Of a stretch of DNA of 64,000 nt, positions 1 through 8,041 are shown in pieces. Position 1 is the first letter of the stretch. Every line of letters begins with the position of its first letter. Location of the stretch: assembly GCF_019192965.1 (NCBI RefSeq), contig NZ_JAHTKU010000011.1, forward strand, positions 62,001 through 126,000. Reading direction: 5' to 3'. The notes under the pieces are model-generated. The model saw nothing but the letters and a program-made list of their open reading frames with translations. It made no database searches and was not told the origin of the DNA. Both the position numbers and the translations under genes were made by a program. The stretch comes from Nocardioides daeguensis. Lineage in GTDB: Bacteria; Actinomycetota; Actinomycetes; Propionibacteriales; Nocardioidaceae.

Positions 1-191
1 GAGGCGGCGATCACGGTGCGGTAGCCGCTCGCGCCGGCAGGGCCGGTCGCGTAGGTCCGGCCGAGGGTGGCGGGCGGGAGCGGGTCCGCCGAGGCGGCGG
101 AGCGGAGCACGCCCGGGAGCGTGGTGGCCGCGGCGGCGAGACCGCCGGCGGCGACGGCGTTGCGGATCAGGTTTCGGCGAGAGATCTCCAC
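1..191 (-). CDS. Tat-exported protein, N-terminal fragment (possible metallophosphoesterase)
   Basis: Only the first 63 codons are inside the window; the gene runs off its left edge. Translation from a GTG at 191 gives a twin-arginine signal (SRRNLIRNA, then an Ala/Gly-rich hydrophobic stretch ending near SAASA), so the product should be exported folded by the Tat system. The mature start (LGRTYATGPAGASGYRTV) recalls the N-terminus of actinobacterial secreted metallophosphoesterases, but no catalytic motif is visible in this fragment, so the function is a weak inference. It is divergent from the mannosyltransferase gene at 343. No strong ribosome binding site precedes the GTG. Confidence 0.55.
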   Translation of the reverse strand, partial: MEISRRNLIRNAVAAGGLAAAATTLPGVLRSAASADPLPPATLGRTYATGPAGASGYRTVIAA

Positions 192-342
192 GAGGGATGC
201 AACGAGGCGAGGGTGAGCGGGGTCACGTGCCCGCAGCGATCCGCGCCCGCGCGGCGCCGTACGCCTGTCGTTCACGAACGGGTCGCCGGACACTCGCGCA
301 AACCTGCCTTGCCGTTGACGCGCGCTGCCTAGCGTCCCTGCC

Positions 343-1497
343 ATGAACGAGCTCATGGGGGAGACGGAGAGCAGGCTCCGCGTCCTGGTGGTCGCCGAGT
401 CCTTCCTCCCGCAGATCAACGGAGTGACCAACTCGGTGCGCCGGGTGCTCGAGCACCTCGCCGCCCAGGGACACCACGCCGAGCTCGTGGCGCCGACCGG
501 CCCGGACACCTACGCCGGCTTCCGGGTCCGTCGCGCCCGCGGCGCCAACCTGCCGTTCTACCCGGACTTCCGGCTCGGCCTGGAGACCCGTCGGCGCCTG
601 CGTCAGCGGATGCTCGAGTTCCGGCCGGATGTCGTCCACATCGCCTCGCCCGCGACACTCGGCTACCAGGCCGCGCGGGCGGCCGCGGAGCTCGGCATCC
701 CGACGGTCGCGATCTACCAGACGGACCTGGTCGGCTTCGCGGAGCGGTACGACGTCCCGGGCGGTGCCCGCGCGGCGGCGGGCCTCACCCGGCGGATCCA
801 CCAGCACGTCGACCGCACGCTCGCCCCGTCGACGGCCAGCATCGAGCAGCTCCGGGCGCTCGGCGTCCCCGAGGTGCACCGCTGGGGCCGGGGCGTCGAC
901 CTGGTCGCCTTCCACCCGCGGCACCGCGACGAGGCGCTGCGGCAGCGGCTCGCCCCGGACGGTCGCCTCCTCGTCGGGTACGTCGGCCGGCTGGCCGCCG
1001 AGAAGGAGCTGGACCTGCTGACGCACCTGGCCGGCGACCCGCGCTACGCGCTCGTGCTCGTGGGTGGCGGGCCCGAGGAGCAGCGCCTGCGCGGGCTGTT
1101 CGGTGCCCGCGCGAGCTTCCTCGGCCTGTTGCACGGCGACGAGCTGAGCCGGGCGTACGCCTCGCTCGACCTCTTCGTCCACACCGGCCGCTACGAGACC
1201 TACTGCCAGTCGGCGCAGGAGGCGCTCGCCTCCGGTGTGCCGGTGGTCGCTCCCGCCGCCGGTGGCCCGGTCGACGTCGTCGCGCACGGCGCCTCGGGCC
1301 TGCTCTACCGGCCCGGGGACGGTGTCGACCTGGCCGCCTGCGTCGACCGGCTCGCCCGAAGTCCCGAGCTGCGGGGCCGGATGGCAGCGACCGCGGTCCG
1401 GGCCGTGCAGGAGCGGTCCTGGTACGCGATCAACGAGCAGCTCGTCGCCCACTACCGAGCGGCGGTCGGCGGCGAGATCAGCGCGCGGGCTGCCTGA
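343..1497 (+). CDS. mgtA: GDP-mannose-dependent alpha-mannosyltransferase, GT4 family (MgtA-like)
   Basis: A 384-residue GT-B glycosyltransferase, expected to add mannose from GDP-mannose to a lipid acceptor at the inner face of the membrane. The N-terminal Rossmann domain opens with LPQINGVTNSV, typical of the MgtA/PimB group. The C-terminal donor domain has GYVGRLAAEKELDLL near residue 210 and the E-x7-E-type segment CQSAQEALASGVPVVAP near 286-302. A TAGCGT hexamer at 330-335 lies 7 nt before the ATG, supporting this start as leaderless; a second in-frame ATG at 355 is possible. The 3' end overlaps the convergent LOG-family gene by 20 nt. The acceptor lipid cannot be read from sequence. Confidence 0.88.
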   Translation: MNELMGETESRLRVLVVAESFLPQINGVTNSVRRVLEHLAAQGHHAELVAPTGPDTYAGFRVRRARGANLPFYPDFRLGLETRRRLRQRMLEFRPDVVHIASPATLGYQAARAAAELGIPTVAIYQTDLVGFAERYDVPGGARAAAGLTRRIHQHVDRTLAPSTASIEQLRALGVPEVHRWGRGVDLVAFHPRHRDEALRQRLAPDGRLLVGYVGRLAAEKELDLLTHLAGDPRYALVLVGGGPEEQRLRGLFGARASFLGLLHGDELSRAYASLDLFVHTGRYETYCQSAQEALASGVPVVAPAAGGPVDVVAHGASGLLYRPGDGVDLAACVDRLARSPELRGRMAATAVRAVQERSWYAINEQLVAHYRAAVGGEISARAA

Positions 1498-2434
1498 CGA
1501 ACAGCGCGGCGGCCTCCTCGACCGTGTCGACGAGATGGACGTGTTGCTCCATCGCGCGATCGCGGGCCAGGGCCTGCAGCAGCGGCCAGGCCGGCAGGTC
1601 CTCGGTCCAGTACTGCCGGCCGACGAGCACCATCGGCGCGACGGCGTCGTCGCTCGCGTAGTAGTTCTCGCACGCGTCCTGGAAGATCTCCTGGACGGTG
1701 CCGCCGGCGCCGGGCAGGAACACGATGCCGGCGTCGCACGCCAGGAGCAGGATCGCCTCGCGCAGCGCGTTGCGGAAGTACTTCGCGATCGCGGTCGCGA
1801 ACAGGTTCGGCGGCTCGTGGCCGTAGTGCCAGGTCGGCACGCCGAGCGAGGGGCTCGGGTCAGCGGCGAGGGAGAGGGCGTCACGGGCCGCGGCGACCCA
1901 GTCGTCGACCGAGGGCTGGAAGGACGGTACGGCGGCCAGCCGGCGCAGCGCCTCGGCCAGCGCCTCCGGGGCGGTCGTCGCCATCCGGCAGCCGAGGTTG
2001 GCCGCCTCCATCGCGCCTGGCCCGCCGCCGGTGGCGACGACGTGGTCGCGACCGAGCAGGGCGCCGAGGCGGGCCGCGTCGGCGTACCCGGCGGTGCCGC
2101 GGTGGGCGGCGTGCCCGCCCATCACGCCGACCAGGCCGCGGTCGAGCCCGGCGACCCAGGTGCCGAGCGCGTTGTCGATGGCCTGGTCGTGCAGCACCTC
2201 GGCCAGTGCCTCGGCGGGCCCCGAGGTCGCGAGCGCCCAGCGGTAGGCCTGGCCGTCGAGGGAGTCGGAGTAGCGCGGGGCGTCGTAGAGCTCGTCGGGG
2301 GTGTAGAGGCGGGTGCGGGTGATGTCGAGGGCAGCGACGTGGCTGCCGGCGGCGAGTCTCGCCCCGGCCTCGAGGGCGTGATCGGCGTCGGTGCGGCACT
2401 GGACGACGACGCTGCGGGTGCGGGGTCTCCTCAC
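1478..2434 (-). CDS. LOG-family Rossmann-fold nucleotide-binding protein
   Basis: A 318-residue protein of the LOG / 'lysine decarboxylase-like' family, whose characterised members cleave nucleoside 5'-monophosphates such as cytokinin ribotides to the base and ribose 5-phosphate. Visible motifs are VATGGGPGAMEAANLG in the middle and PGAGGTVQE at residues 241-249, a variant of the family's PGGxGTxxE signature with Ala replacing the second Gly. It is longer than the usual ~190-residue LOG proteins, with about 100 extra N-terminal residues. The GTG start at 2434 is 7 nt from a TAGCGT hexamer (complement of 2442-2447). It is convergent with the mannosyltransferase gene. The substrate is unknown. 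Confidence 0.8.
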   Translation of the reverse strand: MRRPRTRSVVVQCRTDADHALEAGARLAAGSHVAALDITRTRLYTPDELYDAPRYSDSLDGQAYRWALATSGPAEALAEVLHDQAIDNALGTWVAGLDRGLVGVMGGHAAHRGTAGYADAARLGALLGRDHVVATGGGPGAMEAANLGCRMATTAPEALAEALRRLAAVPSFQPSVDDWVAAARDALSLAADPSPSLGVPTWHYGHEPPNLFATAIAKYFRNALREAILLLACDAGIVFLPGAGGTVQEIFQDACENYYASDDAVAPMVLVGRQYWTEDLPAWPLLQALARDRAMEQHVHLVDTVEEAAALFVRQPAR

Positions 2435-2492
2435 CTCGGCGACGCTACTCCCGCCCCCGGAGGGGTGTCTGATCCGTGGGACGGCCTTTGTG

Positions 2493-2560
2493 TAGCAACT
2501 AACTTGACTTTAATCTTGGTGAGATCCCGCCCCGCTCCGCCGGGGCCGTCGACAGGAGCC
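2493..2560 (+). promoter_or_regulatory. metY promoter and leader region
   Basis: An AT-rich patch (about 2493-2518) stands out in GC-rich DNA and contains TTGACT at 2504-2509, a good -35 match, followed by TTAATC. The exact -10 is not clear. A ribosome binding site (CAGGAG) lies just before the metY ATG. No SAM riboswitch fold is evident in the roughly 130 nt upstream. Confidence 0.35.
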
Positions 2561-2564
2561 CCCG

Positions 2565-3851
2565 ATGACCTACCGTCCCGAGACCCTCGCCGTCCACGCC
2601 GGCCAGGAGCAGGCCGACCCCGCCACCAACGCGCGGGCCGTGCCGATCTACCAGACGACCTCGTACGTCTTCAACGACACCGAGCACGCCGCCAACCTGT
2701 TCGCGCTGGCGGAGCCGGGCAACATCTACACCCGGATCATGAACCCGACCCAGTCGGTCTTCGAGGACCGGATGACCCAGCTCGAGGGCGGAGTCGGCGC
2801 CCTCGCGACGGCCTCCGGGTCGGCCGCGGTCACCTACTCCGTGCTCAACCTGACCTACGCCGGCGACAACATCGTCGCGCTCTCGACGCTGTACGGCGGC
2901 ACCTACGCGCTGTTCGCGCACACGCTGCCCCAGTTCGGCATCGAGGTCCGCTTCGTCGACCCGGAGAAGCCCGAGGACCTCGCCCGGTACGTCGACGACA
3001 AGACCAAGCTGGTCTTCGCCGAGACCGTCGGCAACCCGAAGATCAACGTGGTCGACATCCGCGCCTGGGCCGACGCCGCCCACGCGCAGGGCCTGCCGCT
3101 GATCGTCGACAACACCGCGGCGACGCCGTACCTCGCCCGCGTCTTCGACCAGGGCGCCGACGTCGCGGTGCACGCGGCGACCAAGTACATCGGCGGCCAC
3201 GGGACCTCCATCGGCGGCATCATCGTCGACTCGGGCAACTTCGACTGGGCCGCCCACTCCGAGCGCTTCCCCGGGCTCACCCAGCCCGACGGCGCCTACC
3301 ACGGTGTGGTGTGGACCGAGGCGGTCGGCAACCTCGCCTACATCATCCGGGCTCGCACGGTGCTGCTGCGCAACACCGGCGCGGCCGTCGCGCCGCTCAA
3401 CTCGTGGCTCTTCCTCCAGGGCCTGGAGACCCTCCACCTGCGCATGGAGCGGCACAGCGCCAACGCGCTCGCGGTCGCGGAGTTCCTGCAGGGGCACGAC
3501 GCCGTGTCCTGGGTCAGCTACCCCGGCCTGGCCGACAGCCCCTACAAGGCCGTCGCCGACCGCACCTTCACCGGCAAGGGGTACGGCGGCCTGGTCAGCT
3601 TCGGCGTGAAGACCGGCCGCGACGGCGGCAAGCGCTTCGTCGAGGCGCTCGAGCTGTTCAGCCACCTGGCCAACATCGGCGACGCCAAGTCGCTGGCGAT
3701 CCACAACGCGACCACGACGCACTCGCAGCTGACCCCCGACGAGCTCGACGCGGCCGGCGTGCCCGAGGACATGGTTCGGCTCTCCATCGGCATCGAGAAC
3801 GTCGAGGACATCATCGCCGACCTCGAGCAGGCGCTCGCGGCATCGAAGTGA
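2565..3851 (+). CDS. metY: O-acetylhomoserine sulfhydrylase (aminocarboxypropyltransferase)
   Basis: A 428-residue PLP enzyme of the Cys/Met metabolism family that condenses O-acetylhomoserine with sulfide (or methanethiol) to give homocysteine (or methionine). The N-terminus (ETLAVHAGQEQADPATNA), the YTRIMNPT segment and the PLP-lysine motif HAATKYIGGHGTS, with Lys207, are characteristic of MetY rather than MetB. The length is normal for MetY. A CAGGAG ribosome binding site precedes the ATG. metX follows 22 nt downstream in the same direction and makes its substrate, so the two form a methionine operon. Confidence 0.95.
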   Translation: MTYRPETLAVHAGQEQADPATNARAVPIYQTTSYVFNDTEHAANLFALAEPGNIYTRIMNPTQSVFEDRMTQLEGGVGALATASGSAAVTYSVLNLTYAGDNIVALSTLYGGTYALFAHTLPQFGIEVRFVDPEKPEDLARYVDDKTKLVFAETVGNPKINVVDIRAWADAAHAQGLPLIVDNTAATPYLARVFDQGADVAVHAATKYIGGHGTSIGGIIVDSGNFDWAAHSERFPGLTQPDGAYHGVVWTEAVGNLAYIIRARTVLLRNTGAAVAPLNSWLFLQGLETLHLRMERHSANALAVAEFLQGHDAVSWVSYPGLADSPYKAVADRTFTGKGYGGLVSFGVKTGRDGGKRFVEALELFSHLANIGDAKSLAIHNATTTHSQLTPDELDAAGVPEDMVRLSIGIENVEDIIADLEQALAASK

Positions 3852-3873
3852 GGAGCCGGTAGGTTCCTCGCCC

Positions 3874-4968
3874 GTGGGCACGATCGGATACGTCGAGACC
3901 CAGCGGGTCGTGCTCGCCACCGAGTGCGACCCGCTGGTCCTGACCAGTGGGGCGGTGCTGGAGCACGTCGAGGTCGCCTACGAGACCTACGGCGTGCTCA
4001 ACGAGGCCCGCGACAACGCCGTCATGGTGTGCCATGCGCTCACCGGTGACGCGCACGCCGCGGGCCTGCACCTGGGGGCGAAGAAGCGCGGCTGGTGGGA
4101 CAACCTGATCGGCCCCGGCAAGGCCGTGGACACCGACCGGTTCTTCGTCGTCAGCGCCAACCTGCTCGGCGGCTGCTCCGGCACCACCGGGCCGGCCTCG
4201 ATCGACCCCGCGACCGGACGCGTCCACGGCCCCGACTTCCCGCTGCTGGACATGGCCGACTTCGTCGCCGTGCACCGGCGGCTGCTCGACCACCTCGGCA
4301 TCGGTCGGTTGCACGCGGCGGTCGGGGGATCGCTGGGCGGCATGCAGGTGCTGGAGTGGGCGCTGGAGGAGCCGGACCGGATCGACCGCGCAGTCGTCGT
4401 CGCCGCGAGCTCCCGGCTGACCACCGAGAACATCGCCTTCTCCGCGGTCGCCCGGGCCGCGATCCTGGAGGACCCCGACTTCCACGGCGGCCGGTACGCC
4501 GAGCACGGCGTCGCGCCGCGCCACGGGCTCAAGGTCGCCCGGATGATGGCCCACGTCACCTACGTGTCCGGCCAGTCGCTCGCCGAGAAGTTCGGCCACG
4601 CCCGGGACACGTCCGGGACCGGGAAGCGGCTGGCCGCCGACTTCGAGGTCGAGCACTACCTCCAGCACCAGGGGGAGAGCTTCCTGCAGCGCTTCGACGC
4701 GCTGTCCTACCTCCACCTCACCCGCCCGATGGACTACTTCGACCCCTTCGCCGCCCATCCCGACGTGGTGCCCTCGACCCGGTTCCGGCTGGTCTCCTTC
4801 GACTCCGACTGGCGGTTCCCGACCGCCCACTCGCTGCGGATCCGCGACCAGCTGCTCGCCCGCGGCGTCGCCGTGGACCACACCGAGGTGGTCTCGCCGT
4901 GGGGACACGACTCGTTCCTGCTCGAGCCGCCCGGCTACCACGACCTGGTGCGCTCCTTCCTCGGCTGA
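3874..4968 (+). CDS. metX: Homoserine O-acetyltransferase
   Basis: A 364-residue alpha/beta-hydrolase-fold acyltransferase that moves acetyl from acetyl-CoA to homoserine, supplying MetY. The nucleophile elbow GGSLGGMQVLEW carries Ser153. The remaining triad is Asp312 in DSDWRFP and His345 in WGHDSFL. The GTG start is 22 nt after metY's stop; a TAGGTT hexamer 8 nt upstream could give a second leaderless start inside the operon. The length matches actinobacterial MetX. Acetyl versus succinyl specificity is inferred from the family and from pairing with metY. Confidence 0.95.
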   Translation: MGTIGYVETQRVVLATECDPLVLTSGAVLEHVEVAYETYGVLNEARDNAVMVCHALTGDAHAAGLHLGAKKRGWWDNLIGPGKAVDTDRFFVVSANLLGGCSGTTGPASIDPATGRVHGPDFPLLDMADFVAVHRRLLDHLGIGRLHAAVGGSLGGMQVLEWALEEPDRIDRAVVVAASSRLTTENIAFSAVARAAILEDPDFHGGRYAEHGVAPRHGLKVARMMAHVTYVSGQSLAEKFGHARDTSGTGKRLAADFEVEHYLQHQGESFLQRFDALSYLHLTRPMDYFDPFAAHPDVVPSTRFRLVSFDSDWRFPTAHSLRIRDQLLARGVAVDHTEVVSPWGHDSFLLEPPGYHDLVRSFLG

Positions 4969-4989
4969 GCCTTCGGGCACACTGGGCCC

Positions 4990-6033
4990 GTGTTCGTCCA
5001 TGACGCCCTGCCGATGCGGGTGGTGTTCGGCCCGGGGGCCCTCGACCGCGTGGCCGAGGAGGTCGACCTGCTCGGCCTGCACCGGGTGCTCGTGCTCTCC
5101 ACGCCCCGGCAGGGTGCGCTCGCCGCACGGGTGACGGCGCTGCTCGGCGAGCGGGCCGCCGGAACCTTCGACGGCGCCCGGATGCACGTCCCGTCGGCCA
5201 CGGTGGCCGCCGCGGAGGACGTCGCCGCCTCGGTCCGCGCCGACGGGTGCCTCGCCATCGGCGGCGGGTCGACGATCGGGCTGGCCAAGGCACTCTCGCT
5301 GCGGCAGGGGCTGCCGTCGGTGGTCGTGCCGACGACCTACGCCGGCTCCGAGATGACCCCGGTCTGGGGCCTGACCGAGGACGGCCGGAAGACCACCGGT
5401 CGCGACCCCGTCGTGCTGCCGCGCTCGGTGGTCTACGACCCCGACCTCACCCACGCCCTGCCCGCCGCGGTGTCCGGGCCCAGCGGGCTGAACGCGATCG
5501 CCCACGCCGTCGAGGCGCTGTACGCGCCGAACGCGACCCCGGTGATCAGCGCGATGGCCGAGCGCGGGGTCCGCGACCTCGCGGCCGCGCTGCCGCTGGT
5601 CGTCGCCGACGGCTCGGACGGCGCCGCACGGAGCCTCGCGCTGGAGGGGGCCTGGCTGTGCGGCGCCTGCCTCGGCGCGACCACGATGGGCCTGCACCAC
5701 AAGCTGTGCCACGTCCTCGGCGGCATGCTCGACCTCCCGCACGCCGAGACCCATGCGATCGTGCTGCCGCACGTCGCCGCGTTCAACCTGCCGGCCGCGC
5801 CCGAGGCCGATGCCGTGCTGCGCCGCGCCCTCGGCACCGACGACGTCCCCGCCGCGCTGCGTGACCTGGCCACCACGCTCGGGGTGCCCGACGGGCTGCG
5901 GGCCCTGGGCGTCGCGCACGCGGACCTGGCCCGCGTTGCGGACGAGGTGCTCGCGGCGCCGTACAGCAACCCGGTCGCGGCCACGCGCGCCGACATCGAG
6001 GCGATCGTGGAGGCGGCCTGGCGGTCCCGGTGA
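4990..6033 (+). CDS. Maleylacetate reductase-like iron-containing alcohol dehydrogenase
   Basis: A 347-residue protein of the iron-containing alcohol dehydrogenase fold that aligns best by eye with maleylacetate reductases, which reduce maleylacetate to 3-oxoadipate with NAD(P)H in (chloro)aromatic and resorcinol catabolism. Visible features are the start FGPGALDRV, the nucleotide-binding GGGSTIGLAKAL, the PTTYAGSEMTPVWG segment and the helix GLHHKLCHVLGG in the C-terminal half. No other aromatic-degradation genes are adjacent, so the true substrate is uncertain. The GTG start at 4990 is 21 nt after metX, so co-transcription is possible although no methionine link is known. CACACT 6 nt upstream could be a -10. 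Confidence 0.82.
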   Translation: MFVHDALPMRVVFGPGALDRVAEEVDLLGLHRVLVLSTPRQGALAARVTALLGERAAGTFDGARMHVPSATVAAAEDVAASVRADGCLAIGGGSTIGLAKALSLRQGLPSVVVPTTYAGSEMTPVWGLTEDGRKTTGRDPVVLPRSVVYDPDLTHALPAAVSGPSGLNAIAHAVEALYAPNATPVISAMAERGVRDLAAALPLVVADGSDGAARSLALEGAWLCGACLGATTMGLHHKLCHVLGGMLDLPHAETHAIVLPHVAAFNLPAAPEADAVLRRALGTDDVPAALRDLATTLGVPDGLRALGVAHADLARVADEVLAAPYSNPVAATRADIEAIVEAAWRSR

Positions 6034-6195
6034 CCGGATCCGGTCGGGACATGCGTGCCCCTGGCCGAGTCTGGTCCGGTACACGCTCGGCGTCGGCGGT
6101 AGCCTGCTGGAGCGTTCATGGGTCGACGGATCGGGATGCCGGATGCCGGCGTCCGGTCACCTGAGCGTGACGACCGAGAGCACCAGGAGGGACGC

Positions 6196-6825
6196 GTGCC
6201 GCGAATCGCCGTGGCCCGGCAGCCCGCCGAGCCCACCTCTGCGGAGCAGAAGGACCGCCACCGACGGATCCTGCGCGCCGCCAGCAGGCTCGGGGCCGAG
6301 CACGGCATGGAGCGGATGCAGATGAACGACGTGGCCAAGGAGGCCGGCGTCGCGATCGCCACGCTCTACCGCTACTTCCCCTCCAAGACCGACCTCTTCG
6401 TCGGCGTCCTGCACAGCCAGATCCAGCGGCTCAGCGACGCCGCCGCTGACCAGGCGCCCCCGGCCGCGCCCGGCCAGCGGGCCGCGGCGGTGGCCGACGT
6501 CCTCATCGGCGCCGGCCGCGAGATGCTCGCGCGCCCGCAGCTGGCCACCGCCATGTTGCAGGCCAACAACGCCGCCCAGCTCCAGGGCGGCCGGGAGCTC
6601 GCCGAGGCCAACGCGGTCTTCCACCGTGTCCTGCTCCGCGCCCTCGGCGTCGCCGAGCCCGGCGACGAGGACCTCCGGATGGTCCGCATCGTCGAGCAGA
6701 CCTGGTACGGCGTGCTCGTGTCGGTCCTCCACGGCGTGATCACCCTCGACCAGGCCGACGCCGACATCCGGCTGGCGACGAAGCTGCTCCTCGGCCCCCG
6801 GTACGACGACGCGACGGCCTCGTGA
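6196..6825 (+). CDS. TetR-family transcriptional regulator (KstR-like)
   Basis: A 209-residue repressor-type protein. The N-terminal helix-turn-helix reads DVAKEAGVAIATLYRYFPSK, followed by a helical ligand domain. The opening SAEQKDRHRRIL resembles KstR, the sterol-catabolism repressor, but the ligand cannot be assigned. GTG at 6196 is the best start: AGGAGG at 6185-6190 sits 5 nt upstream, the strongest Shine-Dalgarno in the window, and an upstream in-frame ATG at 6118 would add a non-TetR-like tail. It follows the reductase gene by about 160 nt and may control it. Its 3' side abuts the palindrome cassette at 6854-6967. Confidence 0.85.
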   Translation: MPRIAVARQPAEPTSAEQKDRHRRILRAASRLGAEHGMERMQMNDVAKEAGVAIATLYRYFPSKTDLFVGVLHSQIQRLSDAAADQAPPAAPGQRAAAVADVLIGAGREMLARPQLATAMLQANNAAQLQGGRELAEANAVFHRVLLRALGVAEPGDEDLRMVRIVEQTWYGVLVSVLHGVITLDQADADIRLATKLLLGPRYDDATAS

Positions 6826-6853
6826 GCGGGTGGTCGGCGCCGCCGAAAAGACC

Positions 6854-6877
6854 GTTTCACCGGCCGGCCGGTGAAAC
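6854..6877. repeat. 24-bp perfect palindrome, copy 1
   Basis: GTTTCACCGGCC followed immediately by its reverse complement. The identical 24-bp core recurs at 6939-6962. It lies between two convergent genes and overlaps the left arm of the hairpin at 6873-6920. Confidence 0.9.
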
Positions 6878-6920
6878 TCACGCTGGGACGAGGAAACTTC
6901 CTCGTCCCAGCGTGAGTTTC
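6873..6920. terminator. Long hairpin between convergent genes
   Basis: Two perfect 23-bp arms (6873-6895 and 6898-6920) are separated by only 2 nt. The position between the converging tetR and RIO1-kinase genes suits a bidirectional terminator, but no U-tract follows on either strand. Confidence 0.75.
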
Positions 6921-6933
6921 GTCGTTCAACCCC

Positions 6934-6967
6934 CGACAGTTTCACCGGCCGGCCGGTGAAACTGTCG
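6934..6967. repeat. 34-bp perfect palindrome, copy 2 of the 24-bp core
   Basis: The 24-bp palindrome of 6854-6877 is repeated exactly here and extended by 5 bp on each side, giving 34 bp of perfect symmetry. It ends 6 bp from the stop codon of the RIO1-like kinase gene. Confidence 0.9.
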
Positions 6968-6972
6968 CGCCC

Positions 6973-7860
6973 TCAGAACGCGTGGGCCATCAGGTCGCCG
7001 AACAGGTCCTGCGAATCGACCTCGAGCCCTCGCCGCTGGAACCACGTGCACACGTTGGTGCAGTCACGCAGCAGGAAGTCGAAGCCCTGGACGTTGCCGA
7101 CCAGGTCGACGAGCTGGGGCAGGTCGATGACCACGAGCCGCTCGCCCGCCGCCAGGATGTTGTACGGCGACAGGTCGCCGTGCACCAGCCCGGACCGGAC
7201 CAGCGTGAGCATGGCCTCCCTCAGCTGCTCGAAGTACGACGCCAGCAGCGCCGGCTCGGGCCGCGTCTGCGCCAGCCGGGGCGCGGTCTGCGTCCCGTCG
7301 GCCCCGTCGACGCTGATCCACTCCATCAGGATCTCGGTGCCGTCGATCTGTACCGGGTAGGGGACGGGCAGGCCGAGCGACCAGCAGCGGTTGAGCGCCG
7401 ACCACTCCGAGTTCGCCCACTCGCCGGCGGCGACCTCGCGGCCGAACGTGCTCTTGCGCTTGAGCGCGCGCTCGTCGCGGGAGCGCTTCATGCTGCGACC
7501 CTCGGTGTAGGTGGCCGAGCGGTGGAAGCTGCGGTGGTCGGGGGAGCGGTACCGCTTCGCCGCCATCACGACGCTCTGCTCCGGGTCGTGCGGGTCGGTG
7601 CGGTCGAGCAGGAAGACGTCGGCCTCCTTGCCGGTCTTCAAGATGCCGAGGTCGGTGTCGATCGCGCCCTGGGACGTGACGACCCAGTCGGGGCGCGGCT
7701 CGGGGCCGCGGGACAGCGGCTCGACGTCGAGCCAGGTGGACCAGCGCTGGCCCGCGTCGAGGTCGTCGTACGCCTCGAACTCGAAGACGAAGCGTGGGTC
7801 GATGTCGGAGGTGGTGACGTCGGTGCGGACGTCAGGGGTGGAGGTGTTCTCCTGGTGCAA
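6973..7860 (-). CDS. RIO1-like serine/threonine kinase
   Basis: A 295-residue RIO-family atypical protein kinase. It has the nucleotide-binding start GILKTGKEADVFLL, the catalytic loop VHGDLSPYNIL (His227-Asp229) and the metal-binding Asp in VVIDLPQ, and lacks the activation-loop features of ordinary Ser/Thr kinases. TTG at 7860 is the preferred start because GAGGAA lies 6 nt upstream; the open frame continues further upstream but that part is Pro/Arg-rich and non-homologous. In eukaryotes and archaea RIO1 matures the small ribosomal subunit; the role in actinobacteria is not established. Divergent from the M1 peptidase gene. Confidence 0.85.
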   Translation of the reverse strand: MHQENTSTPDVRTDVTTSDIDPRFVFEFEAYDDLDAGQRWSTWLDVEPLSRGPEPRPDWVVTSQGAIDTDLGILKTGKEADVFLLDRTDPHDPEQSVVMAAKRYRSPDHRSFHRSATYTEGRSMKRSRDERALKRKSTFGREVAAGEWANSEWSALNRCWSLGLPVPYPVQIDGTEILMEWISVDGADGTQTAPRLAQTRPEPALLASYFEQLREAMLTLVRSGLVHGDLSPYNILAAGERLVVIDLPQLVDLVGNVQGFDFLLRDCTNVCTWFQRRGLEVDSQDLFGDLMAHAF

Positions 7861-8041
7861 GGTGGTTCCTCGAGGTCGAGAGGGTGCGGACTGAGGGCAG
7901 GCCGACGACAACGATCGACATGTCACGCTCCTCTCGACGGGTCCGCGGGGCGCCGCGGACGGATGGACCCCACTGTGGCGGGCGGGCGCGGGGTGCGGCA
8001 ACTCATTTATCGCCTCGACCGGCGCCGCGTAGATTGACCGG

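Noticed and set aside
2435..2564. SAM riboswitch upstream of metY
   Set aside because: The ~130-nt gap includes the divergent promoter of the LOG gene and shows no multi-stem aptamer-like pairing.
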